The position numbers were made by a program, and so were the translations under genes. Shown here piece by piece: positions 25,394 through 35,235 of a stretch of DNA of 64,000 nucleotides (positions within the stretch are counted from its first letter, which is position 1; each line of letters starts with the position of its first letter). Source of the DNA: Tsukamurella sputi (GTDB taxonomy: Bacteria > Actinomycetota > Actinomycetes > Mycobacteriales > Mycobacteriaceae); contig NZ_VIGV01000002.1 in NCBI RefSeq assembly GCF_007858445.1, positions 62,001-126,000 of the forward strand, written 5' to 3'. The notes under the pieces are model-generated. The model saw nothing but the letters and a program-made list of their open reading frames with translations. It searched no databases and was not told where the DNA came from.

Positions 25394-26364
25394 CGCTTCC
25401 CCTCCAGCGCCTTCAGGCGGTCCACCACGGCATCGCGCAGTTGCGGCGGCTCGAAGACCACCGCGTCGGGCCCGAGCCCGCACACCTCGCGCGCGACGGC
25501 GTCCACCGAGCGCATCTCGATCGTGAGCTCGGTGCCGGGCCGGCCGCGGAAGTCACCGTCGGCCTGCGCGGAGGCGAGCCTGCGGAGCCCATCGCCCCGA
25601 CCCTGCGCGACCCACAGCCGGGCGGTTCCGACCGGGTCGCGCTCGGCGACGGTGGCTACGACGTGCGCGTGGAGGTCGAAGCCCTCGGGCGGTCGGACGG
25701 TGGCGGGACTGTTGGTGACCGCTCCCCCGCGGACGCGACTGAGCTTGAACGTGCGCACGGCGTCGCGGGCCACGTCGTGACCGACGGCGTAGGCGCTGCC
25801 CCGGAAGGTGACGACGCCCCACGGGTGCAGCGTGCGGTCGACGTAGGGCTGCGCGGGGTTCGCGCGGTGCTCGAAGGTGACCAGACGGCGGCGGTCGACG
25901 CCCTCCAGCATGGCCAGGAGCGCCGCCTCGGCACCACGATCAGGCGCGATACCGGGCCTCACACCCGGACCCGGGCCGTCGACGTCCATGCCGCCCGCCC
26001 GCAGTTTCTGCACCGCGGACTGGGCCGCGGTGGACAGCTCGGGCGACTGCCACAGTGCCGCGGCGACGGCCACTGCCGTCGCCTCCTCGGGGTCGAGGTC
26101 GATGTCGCCGAGGGCGTAATCGTCCATCGCGATGCGGTAGCCGACGGCCGAGTTGATCCGGGAGACCGGCGCCACCTCGATCGGGACGCCCAGTTCACGC
26201 AGATCCGCCTTGTCGCGCTCGAACATGCGCTCGAAGGCCTCGTCGTCCGACTCGGGATCGTACCCGAAGACGTTCGCCCGGATGTAGTCCCGCTCCAGCG
26301 GACGTTGCGTGTACAGAAGGCATATCACCAGGTTGGTGAGCCGCTCGATCCGCGAAGTTGCCAC
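25390..26364 (-). CDS. pafB: WYL-domain regulator PafB
   Basis: 324 residues: N-terminal HTH (SRIERLTNLVICLLYTQRPL, FERMFERDKADLRELG) and a WYL domain (FRGSAYAVGHDVARDAVRTF near 190) followed by a WCX-like end. Partner of PafC in single-stranded-DNA-dependent activation of repair genes. GTG start; TAAGAT lies 6 nt upstream, so the pafB-pafC transcript is probably leaderless and independent of pafA. Confidence 0.93.
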   Translation of the reverse strand: MATSRIERLTNLVICLLYTQRPLERDYIRANVFGYDPESDDEAFERMFERDKADLRELGVPIEVAPVSRINSAVGYRIAMDDYALGDIDLDPEEATAVAVAAALWQSPELSTAAQSAVQKLRAGGMDVDGPGPGVRPGIAPDRGAEAALLAMLEGVDRRRLVTFEHRANPAQPYVDRTLHPWGVVTFRGSAYAVGHDVARDAVRTFKLSRVRGGAVTNSPATVRPPEGFDLHAHVVATVAERDPVGTARLWVAQGRGDGLRRLASAQADGDFRGRPGTELTIEMRSVDAVAREVCGLGPDAVVFEPPQLRDAVVDRLKALEGKR

Positions 26365-26370
26365 GTGTCG

Positions 26371-26376
26371 ATCTTA
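26371..26376 (-). promoter_or_regulatory. -10 box (TAAGAT) of leaderless pafBC
   Basis: TAAGAT ends 6 nt before the pafB GTG at 26364. It lies in the 33-nt gap after pafA, indicating that pafBC need not depend on the pafA promoter. Confidence 0.5.
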
Positions 26377-26397
26377 CGTTCTATGCGCGCGCTCGTC

Positions 26398-27756
26398 TCA
26401 CATCGACGCGATGAGTCGTTCGACCCGTTCGTCCACATTGCGGAAGGGGTCCTTGCACAGCACGGTGCGCTGCGCCTGGTCGTTGAGCTTGAGGTGCACC
26501 CAGTCGACGGTGAAGTCCCTGCCGGCCGCCTGCGCGGCGGTGATGAAGTCGCCTCGGAGCTTCGCGCGGGTGGTCTCCGGTGGGTTCTTCACCGCAGCGT
26601 CGACCGCCTCGTCGGTGGTGATCCGCGCGGCCAGCCCGCGCCGTTGCAGGACGTCGAAGACGCCGCGGCCGCGCTTGATGTCGTGGTATGCGAGATCGAG
26701 CTGTGCGATCTTCGGATCCGCCAGGTCCATCGAGTACTTGTCCAGGTAGCGCTGGAAGAGCTTGCGCTTGATCACCCAGTCGATCTCGGTGTCGACGCCG
26801 GAGAAGTCCTGCGTCTCGACGGCGTCGAGCGTGCGGCCCCACAGGTCGACGACCTTCGCGAGCTGCTCGTCGGGCTCGCGGGTGGCGAGGTACTCGACGG
26901 CCTTGCCGTAGTACTCGCGCTGGATGTCGAGCGCGCCCGCCTGCCGGCCACCGGCGAGACGCACCTCGTGCCGCCCGGTGGTGTCGTGGCTGACCTCTCG
27001 GATCGCGCGGATCGGATTGTCCAGCGAGAAGTCGCGGAACTGGACGCCCGCCTCGATCATCTCCAGCACCAGGTGCGCAGTGCCCACCTTGAGCATCGTG
27101 GTGGTCTCGGACATGTTCGAGTCACCGACGATCACGTGCAGGCGGCGGTACTTCTCGGCGTCGGCGTGCGGCTCGTCGCGGGTGTTGATGATGGGCCGGC
27201 TGCGGGTGGTGGCGCTGGAGACGCCCTCCCAGATGTGCTCGGCGCGCTGGCTGAGGCAGTAGGTCGCGTTCTTGGGCGTCAGTAGGACCTTGCCGGCACC
27301 GCAGATCAACTGTCGGGTCACCAGGAACGGCAACAGGACGTCCGCGATGCGGGAGAACTCCCCGACGCGGCCCACGAGGTAGTTCTCGTGGCAGCCGTAG
27401 GAGTTTCCGGCCGAGTCGGTGTTGTTCTTGAACAGGTAGATGTCGCCGCCGATGCCCTCGTCCTGCAGGCGCTGTTCGGCGTCGAGCAGCAGGTCCTCGA
27501 GGACGCGCTCCCCCGCTTTGTCGTGTGTGACGAGCTGGAGCACCGAATCGCACTCGGCCGTGGCGTACTCCGGGTGGCTGCCCACGTCCAGGTACAGGCG
27601 CGAGCCGTTCTGCAGGAAGACGTTCGAGCTGCGGCCCCAGGAGACCACGCGCCGGAACAGGTACCGGGCGATCTCGTCGGGGCTCAGTCGACGGTGCCCG
27701 TGAAAAGTACACGTGACACCGAACTCGGTCTCGATTCCCATGATTCGCCGCTGCAC
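26398..27756 (-). CDS. pafA: Pup-protein ligase PafA
   Basis: ATP-dependent ligase that joins the C-terminal Glu of Pup to lysines of target proteins. 452 residues, the same length as the M. tuberculosis enzyme. Carboxylate-amine-ligase fold with [16 protein letters not shown] at the start, [16 protein letters not shown] near 115, [40 protein letters not shown] and the C-terminal domain ending [23 protein letters not shown] at 27756 chosen because TATGTT lies 6 nt upstream and the length matches; an upstream start would add 10 residues absent from orthologues. Confidence 0.97.
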   Translation of the reverse strand: MQRRIMGIETEFGVTCTFHGHRRLSPDEIARYLFRRVVSWGRSSNVFLQNGSRLYLDVGSHPEYATAECDSVLQLVTHDKAGERVLEDLLLDAEQRLQDEGIGGDIYLFKNNTDSAGNSYGCHENYLVGRVGEFSRIADVLLPFLVTRQLICGAGKVLLTPKNATYCLSQRAEHIWEGVSSATTRSRPIINTRDEPHADAEKYRRLHVIVGDSNMSETTTMLKVGTAHLVLEMIEAGVQFRDFSLDNPIRAIREVSHDTTGRHEVRLAGGRQAGALDIQREYYGKAVEYLATREPDEQLAKVVDLWGRTLDAVETQDFSGVDTEIDWVIKRKLFQRYLDKYSMDLADPKIAQLDLAYHDIKRGRGVFDVLQRRGLAARITTDEAVDAAVKNPPETTRAKLRGDFITAAQAAGRDFTVDWVHLKLNDQAQRTVLCKDPFRNVDERVERLIASM

Positions 27757-27762
27757 GTCTCG

Positions 27763-27768
27763 AACATA
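27763..27768 (-). promoter_or_regulatory. -10 box (TATGTT) of leaderless pafA
   Basis: TATGTT lies 6 nt before the GTG at 27756 and supports that start over a longer form. Confidence 0.5.
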
Positions 27769-27804
27769 CCCCGCGGTCAGCGCCATCCGGCGGAGCCCCG
27801 CGTT

Positions 27805-28695
27805 TCACCGGGGCGACAGCGCCCCACGTCGGCGAACTCGCGCGATGCCGGGATCCTCGCCCGGATCGTGGGCAGCTCGGCGCCGGTGATCGACGCGGTA
27901 CGCCACGACGGCGAGCGGCACGAGCGCGACGCTGGGGACGACGAAGGCGGCGACGATGGCCTCGGGCGGCAGGAACTCCCCCATCGTCGCGGAGAAGACC
28001 AGGTTGAAGCCCGCGTGCGCGATCGAGGTCGGCCAGATGCTCCCGGAGCCGTACCAGAGCGTGCTCCACACGATCTCGAGCAGCATCGACATCACGATCC
28101 ACAGCGGGATGAGCAACAACACGTCGTGCAGCGGCGGCTGGAAGCTGAAGTACCCGACCGACGCCAGCGGCCAGTGCCACGCACCCCAGACCGCGCCCGT
28201 CACCGCCGAGGCCGCGGTGGGCCGTCCGCGCAGCGCAGGCAGTTCGGCGACGGCCCCGCGCAGGTAGGCGGTCCACCCGAACTCCTCACCGAAGAAGATC
28301 GGCGCGAGCACCACCATGATCAACGGCCCGAAGGCCACGGCCTGCAGGTGCGCGGGGATACCGTCCGGCGGCATCGTCATGACGCCGGCCGCGAAGCCCA
28401 GCGGCAGCGCGATCAGCAGCAGGGCGGGCGGGATCGCCAGGGCGGCGAGGTACCAGCGCCACTGCGCACGGATCCGCGGCCGCAGGCCCGCGCCCGCCAG
28501 GCCCTGCCGCGTGATCCACATGCGCACGACGAACGCGGCGAGCGCAGGCAGGAACGCCGCGGTCAGGAGCTGGATGCCCGGATCGTCGAGCGGATGCCCG
28601 AGGCCGTACGCGAGGAACCAGAGACCCCACGACGGCAGGAAGGTGAGCGCGAAGAACCAGGCGATTCCCCGACGGTGCACGGACGTTGCGTTCAT
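27805..28695 (-). CDS. CPBP family intramembrane metalloprotease
   Basis: 296-residue polytopic membrane protein. CAAX-protease/bacteriocin-processing motifs: Glu-Glu in FFGEEFGWTAYLRG (~residue 145), His in WHWPLASVGY, and His with Asn in SIAHAGFNLVFSATM. These form the intramembrane metal site of the Abi/CPBP family. A good GGAGG precedes the ATG. It is inserted between pafA and prcA, where M. tuberculosis carries unrelated genes. Any connection to the proteasome is speculative. Confidence 0.86.
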   Translation of the reverse strand: MNATSVHRRGIAWFFALTFLPSWGLWFLAYGLGHPLDDPGIQLLTAAFLPALAAFVVRMWITRQGLAGAGLRPRIRAQWRWYLAALAIPPALLLIALPLGFAAGVMTMPPDGIPAHLQAVAFGPLIMVVLAPIFFGEEFGWTAYLRGAVAELPALRGRPTAASAVTGAVWGAWHWPLASVGYFSFQPPLHDVLLLIPLWIVMSMLLEIVWSTLWYGSGSIWPTSIAHAGFNLVFSATMGEFLPPEAIVAAFVVPSVALVPLAVVAYRVDHRRRAAHDPGEDPGIARVRRRGALSPR

Positions 28696-28794
28696 GCCTC
28701 CAGCTCACCGGTTCGGAGGCGCGCAGTCACGGGCGCGCGCTCCCGATCCGGAGGTGGTGCCAGCGCTACCTCGTCGATCGGCCGGTGTGCACCG

Positions 28795-29505
28795 TCAGCC
28801 GAGCAGGGCGCCGACCCGGTCGTCCGCCAGCCTCTTGAAGGCGCGCCGCGGACGGTTGTGGTCGAGGATCGCGACCTCGAGCTCGGCCGCCTCGAAGGTC
28901 TTGGCCTCCGCTGTCGCGCTCGAGCCGTTCGACGGTGCCGGGGCACCGAGCGCCTTCACCGCCAGCGCGACAGCAGCCGCCAGGTCGAGGCCCTCCTCGT
29001 AGCCCTCGGTGAGCACCGGCGTGATCGACTCGGTCTGGCCACCCATGACCACGAACTGCTTCTCGTCGCCGACGGAGCCGTCGTAGCCGACCCGGTACAG
29101 CCGGGACGCGGCGCTGTCGGGTGTACCGACCTCCGCCACGCACAGCTCCACCTCGTAGGGCTTGGCCTGCTCGGTGAAGACGGTGCCCAAGGTCGATGCG
29201 TAGGCGTTGGTCAGGGACCAACCGGTGACGTCGCGGCGCGAGTACTGATAGCCACGGGTGTCCGCGAACTGGATTCCCGCCCGGCGCAGCGACTCGAACT
29301 CGTTGTACTTGCCGACCGCCGCGAAACCGATGCGGTCGTAGATCTCACTGATCTTGTTGAGCGAGCTGGGATTGTCGGCCACGAAGAGCACCCCGTCGGC
29401 GTACTTGAGCACCACGACGCTGCGACCGCGGGCGATGCCCTTGCGCGCCAGCTCCGAGCGATCGCGCATGATCTGCTCGGCGGAGGCGTAGTACGGGAAC
29501 GTCAC
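28795..29505 (-). CDS. prcA: Proteasome alpha subunit PrcA
   Basis: 236 residues forming the gating outer rings of the 20S core. Starts with the gate region [20 protein letters not shown], then [40 protein letters not shown] and a divergent C-terminus ending [15 protein letters not shown]. Its ATG overlaps the end of prcB by 4 nt. Expected partner of PrcB and the ATPase encoded at 35236-36963. Confidence 0.96.
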   Translation of the reverse strand: MTFPYYASAEQIMRDRSELARKGIARGRSVVVLKYADGVLFVADNPSSLNKISEIYDRIGFAAVGKYNEFESLRRAGIQFADTRGYQYSRRDVTGWSLTNAYASTLGTVFTEQAKPYEVELCVAEVGTPDSAASRLYRVGYDGSVGDEKQFVVMGGQTESITPVLTEGYEEGLDLAAAVALAVKALGAPAPSNGSSATAEAKTFEAAELEVAILDHNRPRRAFKRLADDRVGALLG

Positions 29506-30278
29506 TGCTCTCCTCCCCTCGCCGCGATCACGCGGTCGGTCGCGGCGGCCACCTCGGCCTCGGCGACCTCGACGGCACCGTCGGCGGTGATGACGATCGC
29601 CGTCGGGTACAACTTGCGCAGCACGTCCGGACCGCCGGTCGCCGTGTCGTCGTCCGCGGCGTCGAACAGGGCCTCCGCGGCGACGTCCAACGCACCGCTC
29701 GCGTCGAGGCCGGGCCGGAAGCGCTTCTTGATCGACGACTTCGCCCAGGCCGAGCCGGAGCCGATGGAGTGGTAGCCCACCTCGTCGTGCCAGTCGCCGG
29801 TCACGTCGTAGGAGACGATCCGGCCGCGGGCCTCGGCCTCGTCGAACCCGACCAGCAGCGGGACGGCGGCCAGCCCCTGCAGCGCGGCGCCGAAGTTGCT
29901 CCGCACCATGCCGGCGAGGCGGTTCGCCTTGCCCTCGAAGGTGAGCGGGACGCCCTCGATCTTCTCGTAGTGCTCCAGCTCCACCGTGAACAGCTTGACG
30001 ATCTGCTTGGCGATGCCAGCGGTACCCGCGATGCCGACGGCGGTCAGCTCGTCGGTCACGAAGGTCTTGATGATGTCGCGCTGCGCGATGAGGTTGCCCA
30101 TCGTGGCCCGCCGGTCACCCGCGAGCAGCACGCCGCCCTCGAAGGCGACGGCCACGATCGTGGTGCCGTGGGGCACGTCCGGCGCACCGTCGGACCCGGA
30201 GCCCCGGCCGGGCAGCGCCTCCGGCGCCACCGCAGCGAGGTGCTCGACGAACGACGACCCGCCGTGCAGGGGCGTCAC
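29502..30278 (-). CDS. prcB: Proteasome beta subunit PrcB
   Basis: 258-residue proteolytic subunit made as a precursor. A 38-residue propeptide precedes the processing site HGTT, so Thr39 becomes the N-terminal nucleophile. The catalytic partners fall at mature positions Asp17 (GDRRATMGN) and Lys33 (RDIIKTF). Shape follows the Ntn-hydrolase fold. Start overlaps the pup stop by 4 nt, so pup-prcB-prcA are translated as a unit. Confidence 0.97.
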   Translation of the reverse strand: MTPLHGGSSFVEHLAAVAPEALPGRGSGSDGAPDVPHGTTIVAVAFEGGVLLAGDRRATMGNLIAQRDIIKTFVTDELTAVGIAGTAGIAKQIVKLFTVELEHYEKIEGVPLTFEGKANRLAGMVRSNFGAALQGLAAVPLLVGFDEAEARGRIVSYDVTGDWHDEVGYHSIGSGSAWAKSSIKKRFRPGLDASGALDVAAEALFDAADDDTATGGPDVLRKLYPTAIVITADGAVEVAEAEVAAATDRVIAARGGEQ

Positions 30279-30469
30279 TGGCCGCCCTTCTGCACGTACG
30301 CGCGCACGAAGTCCTCGGCGTTCTCCTCGAGCACGTCGTCGATCTCGTCCAGGAGATCGTCGGTCTCGTCGGTCAGCTTCTCGATGCGCTCCTGGCCGGC
30401 ACCCGACGGTGCGCCCGCGAGATCCTCGTCGTCTCCGCCGCCGCCACGCTTGACCTGCTCCTGCGCCAT
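30275..30469 (-). CDS. pup: Prokaryotic ubiquitin-like protein Pup
   Basis: 64-residue disordered tag: [16 protein letters not shown] at the start, a central coiled-coil region [20 protein letters not shown] that docks on the ATPase, and the C-terminal YVQKGGQ. It ends in Gln, so Dop must deamidate it to Glu before ligation by PafA. GGAGG lies 7-11 nt before the ATG. A deazaflavin-type gene, not dop, lies directly upstream. Confidence 0.97.
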   Translation of the reverse strand: MAQEQVKRGGGGDDEDLAGAPSGAGQERIEKLTDETDDLLDEIDDVLEENAEDFVRAYVQKGGQ

Positions 30470-30591
30470 CTCGCTGCCTCCTTCGCGACCATCCCGGGCC
30501 GCACGACCCGATGAATCAACACTACCGGCCGCGCCGTCTCCCGTGGTTCCGTACACGCCGCCCGGCCGTTGCACGATCCGCGGGAGTCGTG

Positions 30592-31050
30592 TCAGGCGGG
30601 GCGGAGCCGCACGACGGGGATCGGGCGCGTGGTCTTGCGCTGATAGGCGGCGTAGCGGCCACCGTTGTTGGCGTCAGCGAGGTCCCAGAGCCGCTGGTAA
30701 TCGGCATCGCCGGGCTTCAAGGCCTCGACGGTGGCCGGGAACCTCTCAGTGCCGACCTGGACGTCGACGGTGCCGGCGGCGACCATGTTGTGGAACCACG
30801 CGGGGTTCCGCGGAGCGCCGCCCTTCGAAGCGACGACCACGTAGTCGGCACCGTCGGCCACGTAGGTCAGCACGGTCGTGCGGGGCTCCCCCGACTTCGC
30901 GCCGACGGTCCGCACGATCAGGCTGGGAACGCCGAAGAGCAGTTTGTGCCCGATGCGGCCGCCGGAGCGCACGTACAACTCACCGTGCGCCTTGAGCACC
31001 TCGGGGAAGACCTTGGCGTACAGCTTGCCGACCTCGCGACCGATGTCCAT
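30592..31050 (-). CDS. Nitroreductase-family deazaflavin-dependent oxidoreductase (Ddn-like)
   Basis: 152-residue F420-binding split-barrel protein: LYVRSGGRIGHKLLFGVPSL, IVRTVGAKSGEPRTTVLTYV near residue 47, then VVVASKGGAPRNPAWFHNMV, the hallmark of the FDOR-B/Ddn group. Possible quinone or nitro-group reduction with F420H2; the true substrate is unknown. It starts 4 nt after the dop stop and ends about 120 nt before pup, so it appears cotranscribed with dop. This interrupts the dop-pup adjacency seen in M. tuberculosis. Confidence 0.9.
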   Translation of the reverse strand: MDIGREVGKLYAKVFPEVLKAHGELYVRSGGRIGHKLLFGVPSLIVRTVGAKSGEPRTTVLTYVADGADYVVVASKGGAPRNPAWFHNMVAAGTVDVQVGTERFPATVEALKPGDADYQRLWDLADANNGGRYAAYQRKTTRPIPVVRLRPA

Positions 31051-31054
31051 GTCC

Positions 31055-32545
31055 CTAGCCTCGCAGAGAATCCACGAGCTCGCGCGCGGAGGCCGCGTCG
31101 TCGAGCAGGGCGCCGACGTGCTCCTTCGTGCCCCGCAGCGGCTCCATCGTGGGGATGCGCACGAGCGATTCGGCGCCGATGTCGAAGATCACCGAATCCC
31201 AGCTGGCCGCGGCGATCTCGGTGCCGAACCGGCGCATGCACTCGCCGCGGAAGTACGCCCGGGTCGACTCCGGCGGCGTGGTGACCGCATCCATCACCTG
31301 CTGCTCGGTCACGAGCCGCTTCATCGAGCCGCGGGCGACGAGCCGGTTGTACAGGCCCTTGTCCAGCCGGACGTCCGAGTACTGCAGGTCCACGAGCTGC
31401 AGCTTCGACGCCGCCCACCCGAGGCCCTCGCGCTGCCGGATGCCCTCGAGCAGGCGCAGCTTGGCCGGCCAGTCGAGCTCGTCCGCGAGCCGCAGCGGAT
31501 CGTCGGCGAGGGTGTCGAGGACGCGCACCCAGGTGGCGTGCACGTCGAGCGCCCGGGCGTCGTCGGAGCCCTCGAGGAAGGTGCCGACACGGTCCGCGTA
31601 CGCGCGCTGGATGTCCAGCGCGGTCATGGTGCGGCCGTCGGCCAGTTCGAGCGGCACCGACAGGGACAGGTCGCGCGAGACCTGGTGCACGGCCGTCACC
31701 GGCGTCGCGAGCTGCAGGTCCGACAGGTCGACGCCGGCCTCGATCAGGTCGAGCACCAGCGACGAGGTGCCCACCTTGAGGTACGTGGAGGTCTCCGCGA
31801 GGTTCGCGTCGCCGATGATCACGTGCAACCGCCGGTACTTGTCCGGGTCGGCGTGCGGCTCGTCGCGGGTGTTGATGATGCCGCGCTTGAGCGTGGTCTC
31901 GAGCCCGACCTCGACCTCGATGTAGTCGGCGCGCTGCGAGAGCTGGAAACCGGGCTCGTCACCGTTCGCGCCGATACCCACCCGTCCGCTGCCGCAGAAC
32001 ACCTGGCGAGTCACGAAGAACGGGGTCAGGCCGGCGACGATCGCCGCGAACGGGGTGTCGCGGCGGCACAGGTAGTTCTCGTGCGTGCCGTACGACGCGC
32101 CCTTGCCGTCGATGTTGTTCTTGTACAGCTGCAGGGTCGGTGCGCCGGGCACCGTCGAGGCGTAGCGGGCCGCGGCGTCCATGACCCGCTCCCCCGCCTT
32201 GTCCCAGATGACCGCGTCGAGCGGATCGGTGACCTCGGGAGCCGAGTACTCGGGATGCGCGTGATCGACGTAGAGCCGTGCCCCGTTGGTGAGGATCATG
32301 TTCGCCGCGCCGATCTCGTCGGCGTCGATGATCGGCGCCGGTCCGCCCCGCCCGAGGTCGAATCCGCGCGCGTCGCGCAGCGGCGATTCCAGGTCGTAGT
32401 CCCACCGGGTCCGCTTGGCGCGCGGGACGGCCGCCGCGGCCGCGTACGCCAGCACCGCCTGCGTCGAGGTGAGGATCGGATTGGCCGTCGGGTCCTTCGG
32501 CGCGGAGATCCCGTATTCCACCTCGGTACCGATGATGCGCTGCAT
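31055..32545 (-). CDS. dop: Pup deamidase/depupylase Dop
   Basis: 496-residue PafA homologue that deamidates Pup-Gln and removes Pup from substrates. Starts [15 protein letters not shown], then the Dop-loop region rich in Ala/Arg ([19 protein letters not shown]), [57 protein letters not shown] and an end like PafA. The nucleophilic Asp lies in the HPEYSAPE-type segment. ATG at 32545 is supported by TAGGCT 7 nt upstream. Confidence 0.96.
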   Translation of the reverse strand: MQRIIGTEVEYGISAPKDPTANPILTSTQAVLAYAAAAAVPRAKRTRWDYDLESPLRDARGFDLGRGGPAPIIDADEIGAANMILTNGARLYVDHAHPEYSAPEVTDPLDAVIWDKAGERVMDAAARYASTVPGAPTLQLYKNNIDGKGASYGTHENYLCRRDTPFAAIVAGLTPFFVTRQVFCGSGRVGIGANGDEPGFQLSQRADYIEVEVGLETTLKRGIINTRDEPHADPDKYRRLHVIIGDANLAETSTYLKVGTSSLVLDLIEAGVDLSDLQLATPVTAVHQVSRDLSLSVPLELADGRTMTALDIQRAYADRVGTFLEGSDDARALDVHATWVRVLDTLADDPLRLADELDWPAKLRLLEGIRQREGLGWAASKLQLVDLQYSDVRLDKGLYNRLVARGSMKRLVTEQQVMDAVTTPPESTRAYFRGECMRRFGTEIAAASWDSVIFDIGAESLVRIPTMEPLRGTKEHVGALLDDAASARELVDSLRG

Positions 32546-32552
32546 GCCGCCC

Positions 32553-32558
32553 AGCCTA
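32553..32558 (-). promoter_or_regulatory. -10 box (TAGGCT) of leaderless dop
   Basis: TAGGCT ends 7 nt before the dop ATG at 32545, in the 63-nt gap after the FHA-ABC gene. Confidence 0.5.
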
Positions 32559-32608
32559 TCGCTGGGCCGCGTGCGCTCCTCGGCAGGCCGGGGCCCGCGC
32601 GACGAGCG

Positions 32609-35164
32609 TCAGCGGGACGTCCGCGAGATCCGGAACCAGGTGGCGAGCCACAGCACCACGCCGATGCCCGCAAGCACACCGATCGCGATGCCCCACTGGG
32701 TCGGCGTCGAATTCCACAGGGGGTCGATCGCCTGCATCGTCGGGCGTCCGGAGACCGCGTCGATCTGCTTCTGCAGCTCGACGGTGGACGCGCCGGCCGC
32801 GAAGCCCCACCGCGACGGGAACAGCCACGAGATCTGTTCCAGCCCGACGCGCTCGTGCAGCGCGAACAGGCCACCGCTCATCACCAGCTGCACCATCACG
32901 ACGACCACGAGCATCGGCATCACCTGCTCGCTGGACTTGGCCAGCGCGGAGATCAGCAGGCCGACCAACGTGGACACGCAGGCGAGGATCGCGATGTCGA
33001 TGACCAGCTCGACGGGCGCGCTGGCCAGCACGGAGCCCTGCGCGGTCGACTGCTTCACGCCGAGGATCACGATCGCCATCATCATGCTCGCCTGCAGGGC
33101 GGCCGCGATGAAGTAGACCAGCGTCTTGGCGGACAGGTACGCACCCGGCCCCAGACCGACAGCGCGCTCGCGCTGGTAGATCGCACGCTCGCCGACCAGG
33201 TCGCGCGAGGTCAGCGCTGCGCCCATGAAGCAGGCCCCCACCACCAGCAGGACGAGGATCATCTTCGCGCCGCTGTACCCGTCCGGGAGCGAGTACGGCG
33301 AGGCGAGGCCGTCATCCGCGGGGACGAGGAGCGTGATCCCCCCGAGCACCAGCGGCAGCAGGAGCAGGAAGATCAGATATCCGCGGTCCGCCAGGATCAG
33401 TCGCAGCTGGCGTCGCGCGACGACCGAGAGCTGTTTGCGCACCGAGGTCTTCGGCGCCTTCGTCGGTGTCGGCGGCGCGCCCGTGGGCGCGGGCGGCGGC
33501 GGTGCGGGATGCGCGGAGCGATAGCGCTGCCACGCCACGTCGGGCTGCTTGGCGGCGAAGTCGAAGATCTCCGCCCAGTCGCTGGTGCCCATCGCGGCCT
33601 GCACGCCCTTCGGCGAGCCGCAGTACGCGGTCTTGCCGCCGGGCGCAAGCAGGAGCACCTGGTCGCACATGTCGATGTGCGTGAGCGAGTGGGTCACCAC
33701 GATCACCACGCGGCCCGCGTCGGCGAGGCGTCGCAGCGTCTGCATCACCTGGCGGTCGAGTGCCGGGTCCAGGCCGGACGTGGGCTCGTCGAGGATGAGC
33801 AGCGACGGGCCCGTGAGCAGCTCCATCGCGACCGAGGCGCGCTTGCGCTGCCCGCCGGACAGCTTGTCCACGCGCGTCTGCTTGTGCTCGGTGAGCTGCA
33901 GCTCCGCGAGAACACCGTCGATCACCTGATCCCGGTCGGCCTTGCTCATATCGGGCGGCAGCCGCAGCTCGGCCGCGAACCGCAGCGCCTGCTGCAGCGT
34001 GAGCTGCCGGTGCAGCACGTCGTCCTGCGGGACCATGCCGATGCGGGAGCGGAGCGCGTCGAAATCGCGATGCACGTCGCGGCCCTCGAACTCGACCCGG
34101 CCTGCGGTCGGCGTGACTGCGCCGGAGACCACCCGGGACACCGTCGACTTCCCGGCGCCCGACGGGCCGATCACGGCGGTGAGTGTGCCCGGGGCGGCGC
34201 GGAAGTCGACGCCGTGCAGCAGGGTCTTGTTGCCGTCGACAGTGAGCGTGATGCCCTGGACAGCGAGGCCCGCGCCGGCGAACTCCTGGGCCTTGGGCCG
34301 CTCGAGGCGTCCCTGCTCGACGATCAGGTCGGAGTTGCCGATCGTGACCAGATCACCGTCGCGCAGCGGCGTGGGACCGGCGATGCGCCGGCCGTTGACC
34401 TGGGTGCCGTTCGCCGAGCCGAGGTCCTCGATGACGAGTCCCTGCGGGCCGGTGAGCAGCCGTGCGTGCCGGCGCGAGACCAGCATGTCGCCGAGTGCGA
34501 TGTCGTTGTCGGGCGTGCGGCCGATGGTCAGCTGGCCGGACCCGACGGGGGCCGAGGGCATCTTCTGGACCTGGTAGAGCCCGGTGTTGCCCGCCATGGC
34601 CCGCAGGTGGGGCGCCACATCGCCCGTCGGGCGCGGGGGCACCGGGGGCCGCTGGGCCGGGATCTGCGCCGACGGTGCGGGCTGCCGCGGCGGCAGTTGC
34701 ATCGGCCGCGACGGCGGCGCCGGATTCGACGACGGTGCCGCGGCGGGCGGCGGTGCCGGGTTCGACGGTGCGCGCCGTGCGGCAGGAAGGTGCTGGACCG
34801 GCTGCTGGGGAGCGGCGGGCGGAGGGGTCCGCGCGGGCGGCGGGGGCGGTGTGGTCGAGCGAGGCGCCGCCGACAGGACGACCGCCGCACCGGTCCGCGG
34901 ATCGCCGAACATCAGTTGCTGCACACCGTGCAGCGCGATCGTCGGCCGGCGGACCCCGCCCACGAAGACGCCATTGGTGCTGCGGTCCGTCAGGATCCAC
35001 CCCGTGGGACTCGCGGACGCGACGGCGTGCGTCCGCGAGACCAACGGGTGGTTGATCGTCACGTCCGATTCGAGCGTGCGCCCGAAAGTCACCGTCTTAC
35101 CCGGGGCGAAGGTCAGCGTCTGGCCGTCCACGGTGACGGTGAGAACTGCGGTATCCGTACTCAT
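32609..35164 (-). CDS. FHA-domain ABC transporter (Rv1747-like), fused ATPase and permease
   Basis: 851 residues in this order: FHA domain 1 (about 20-95; TFGRTLESDVTI, SRTHAV), a long Pro/Gln-rich linker (100-195), FHA domain 2 (about 205-290; TIGRTPDNDIALGD, VSRRHARLL), an ABC ATPase (about 300-540; IGPSGAGKSTVSRV Walker A, LSGGQRKRASVAMEL signature, LILDEPTSGLDPA Walker B), and an ABC-2 type permease with six segments (600-850). M. tuberculosis Rv1747 has this layout, is phosphorylated by PknF and is linked to cell-envelope glycolipid export. Here it sits between dop and the proteasomal ATPase. Start ATG 35164 or the adjacent GTG 35167. Confidence 0.93.
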   Translation of the reverse strand: MSTDTAVLTVTVDGQTLTFAPGKTVTFGRTLESDVTINHPLVSRTHAVASASPTGWILTDRSTNGVFVGGVRRPTIALHGVQQLMFGDPRTGAAVVLSAAPRSTTPPPPPARTPPPAAPQQPVQHLPAARRAPSNPAPPPAAAPSSNPAPPSRPMQLPPRQPAPSAQIPAQRPPVPPRPTGDVAPHLRAMAGNTGLYQVQKMPSAPVGSGQLTIGRTPDNDIALGDMLVSRRHARLLTGPQGLVIEDLGSANGTQVNGRRIAGPTPLRDGDLVTIGNSDLIVEQGRLERPKAQEFAGAGLAVQGITLTVDGNKTLLHGVDFRAAPGTLTAVIGPSGAGKSTVSRVVSGAVTPTAGRVEFEGRDVHRDFDALRSRIGMVPQDDVLHRQLTLQQALRFAAELRLPPDMSKADRDQVIDGVLAELQLTEHKQTRVDKLSGGQRKRASVAMELLTGPSLLILDEPTSGLDPALDRQVMQTLRRLADAGRVVIVVTHSLTHIDMCDQVLLLAPGGKTAYCGSPKGVQAAMGTSDWAEIFDFAAKQPDVAWQRYRSAHPAPPPPAPTGAPPTPTKAPKTSVRKQLSVVARRQLRLILADRGYLIFLLLLPLVLGGITLLVPADDGLASPYSLPDGYSGAKMILVLLVVGACFMGAALTSRDLVGERAIYQRERAVGLGPGAYLSAKTLVYFIAAALQASMMMAIVILGVKQSTAQGSVLASAPVELVIDIAILACVSTLVGLLISALAKSSEQVMPMLVVVVMVQLVMSGGLFALHERVGLEQISWLFPSRWGFAAGASTVELQKQIDAVSGRPTMQAIDPLWNSTPTQWGIAIGVLAGIGVVLWLATWFRISRTSR

Positions 35165-35172
35165 CACGGATC

Positions 35173-35178
35173 ACTATA
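35173..35178 (-). promoter_or_regulatory. -10 box (TATAGT) of the FHA-ABC gene
   Basis: TATAGT lies 5 nt before a GTG at 35167 and 8 nt before the ATG at 35164. It is one of the strongest -10 matches in the window and implies a leaderless or near-leaderless transcript starting in the 72-bp gap after arc. Confidence 0.55.
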
Positions 35179-35235
35179 TTCAGACGGCCCTTGCCCTGGG
35201 CTTATGCGGCGCTTGTCGTGCAGTACCGCGCTCGA

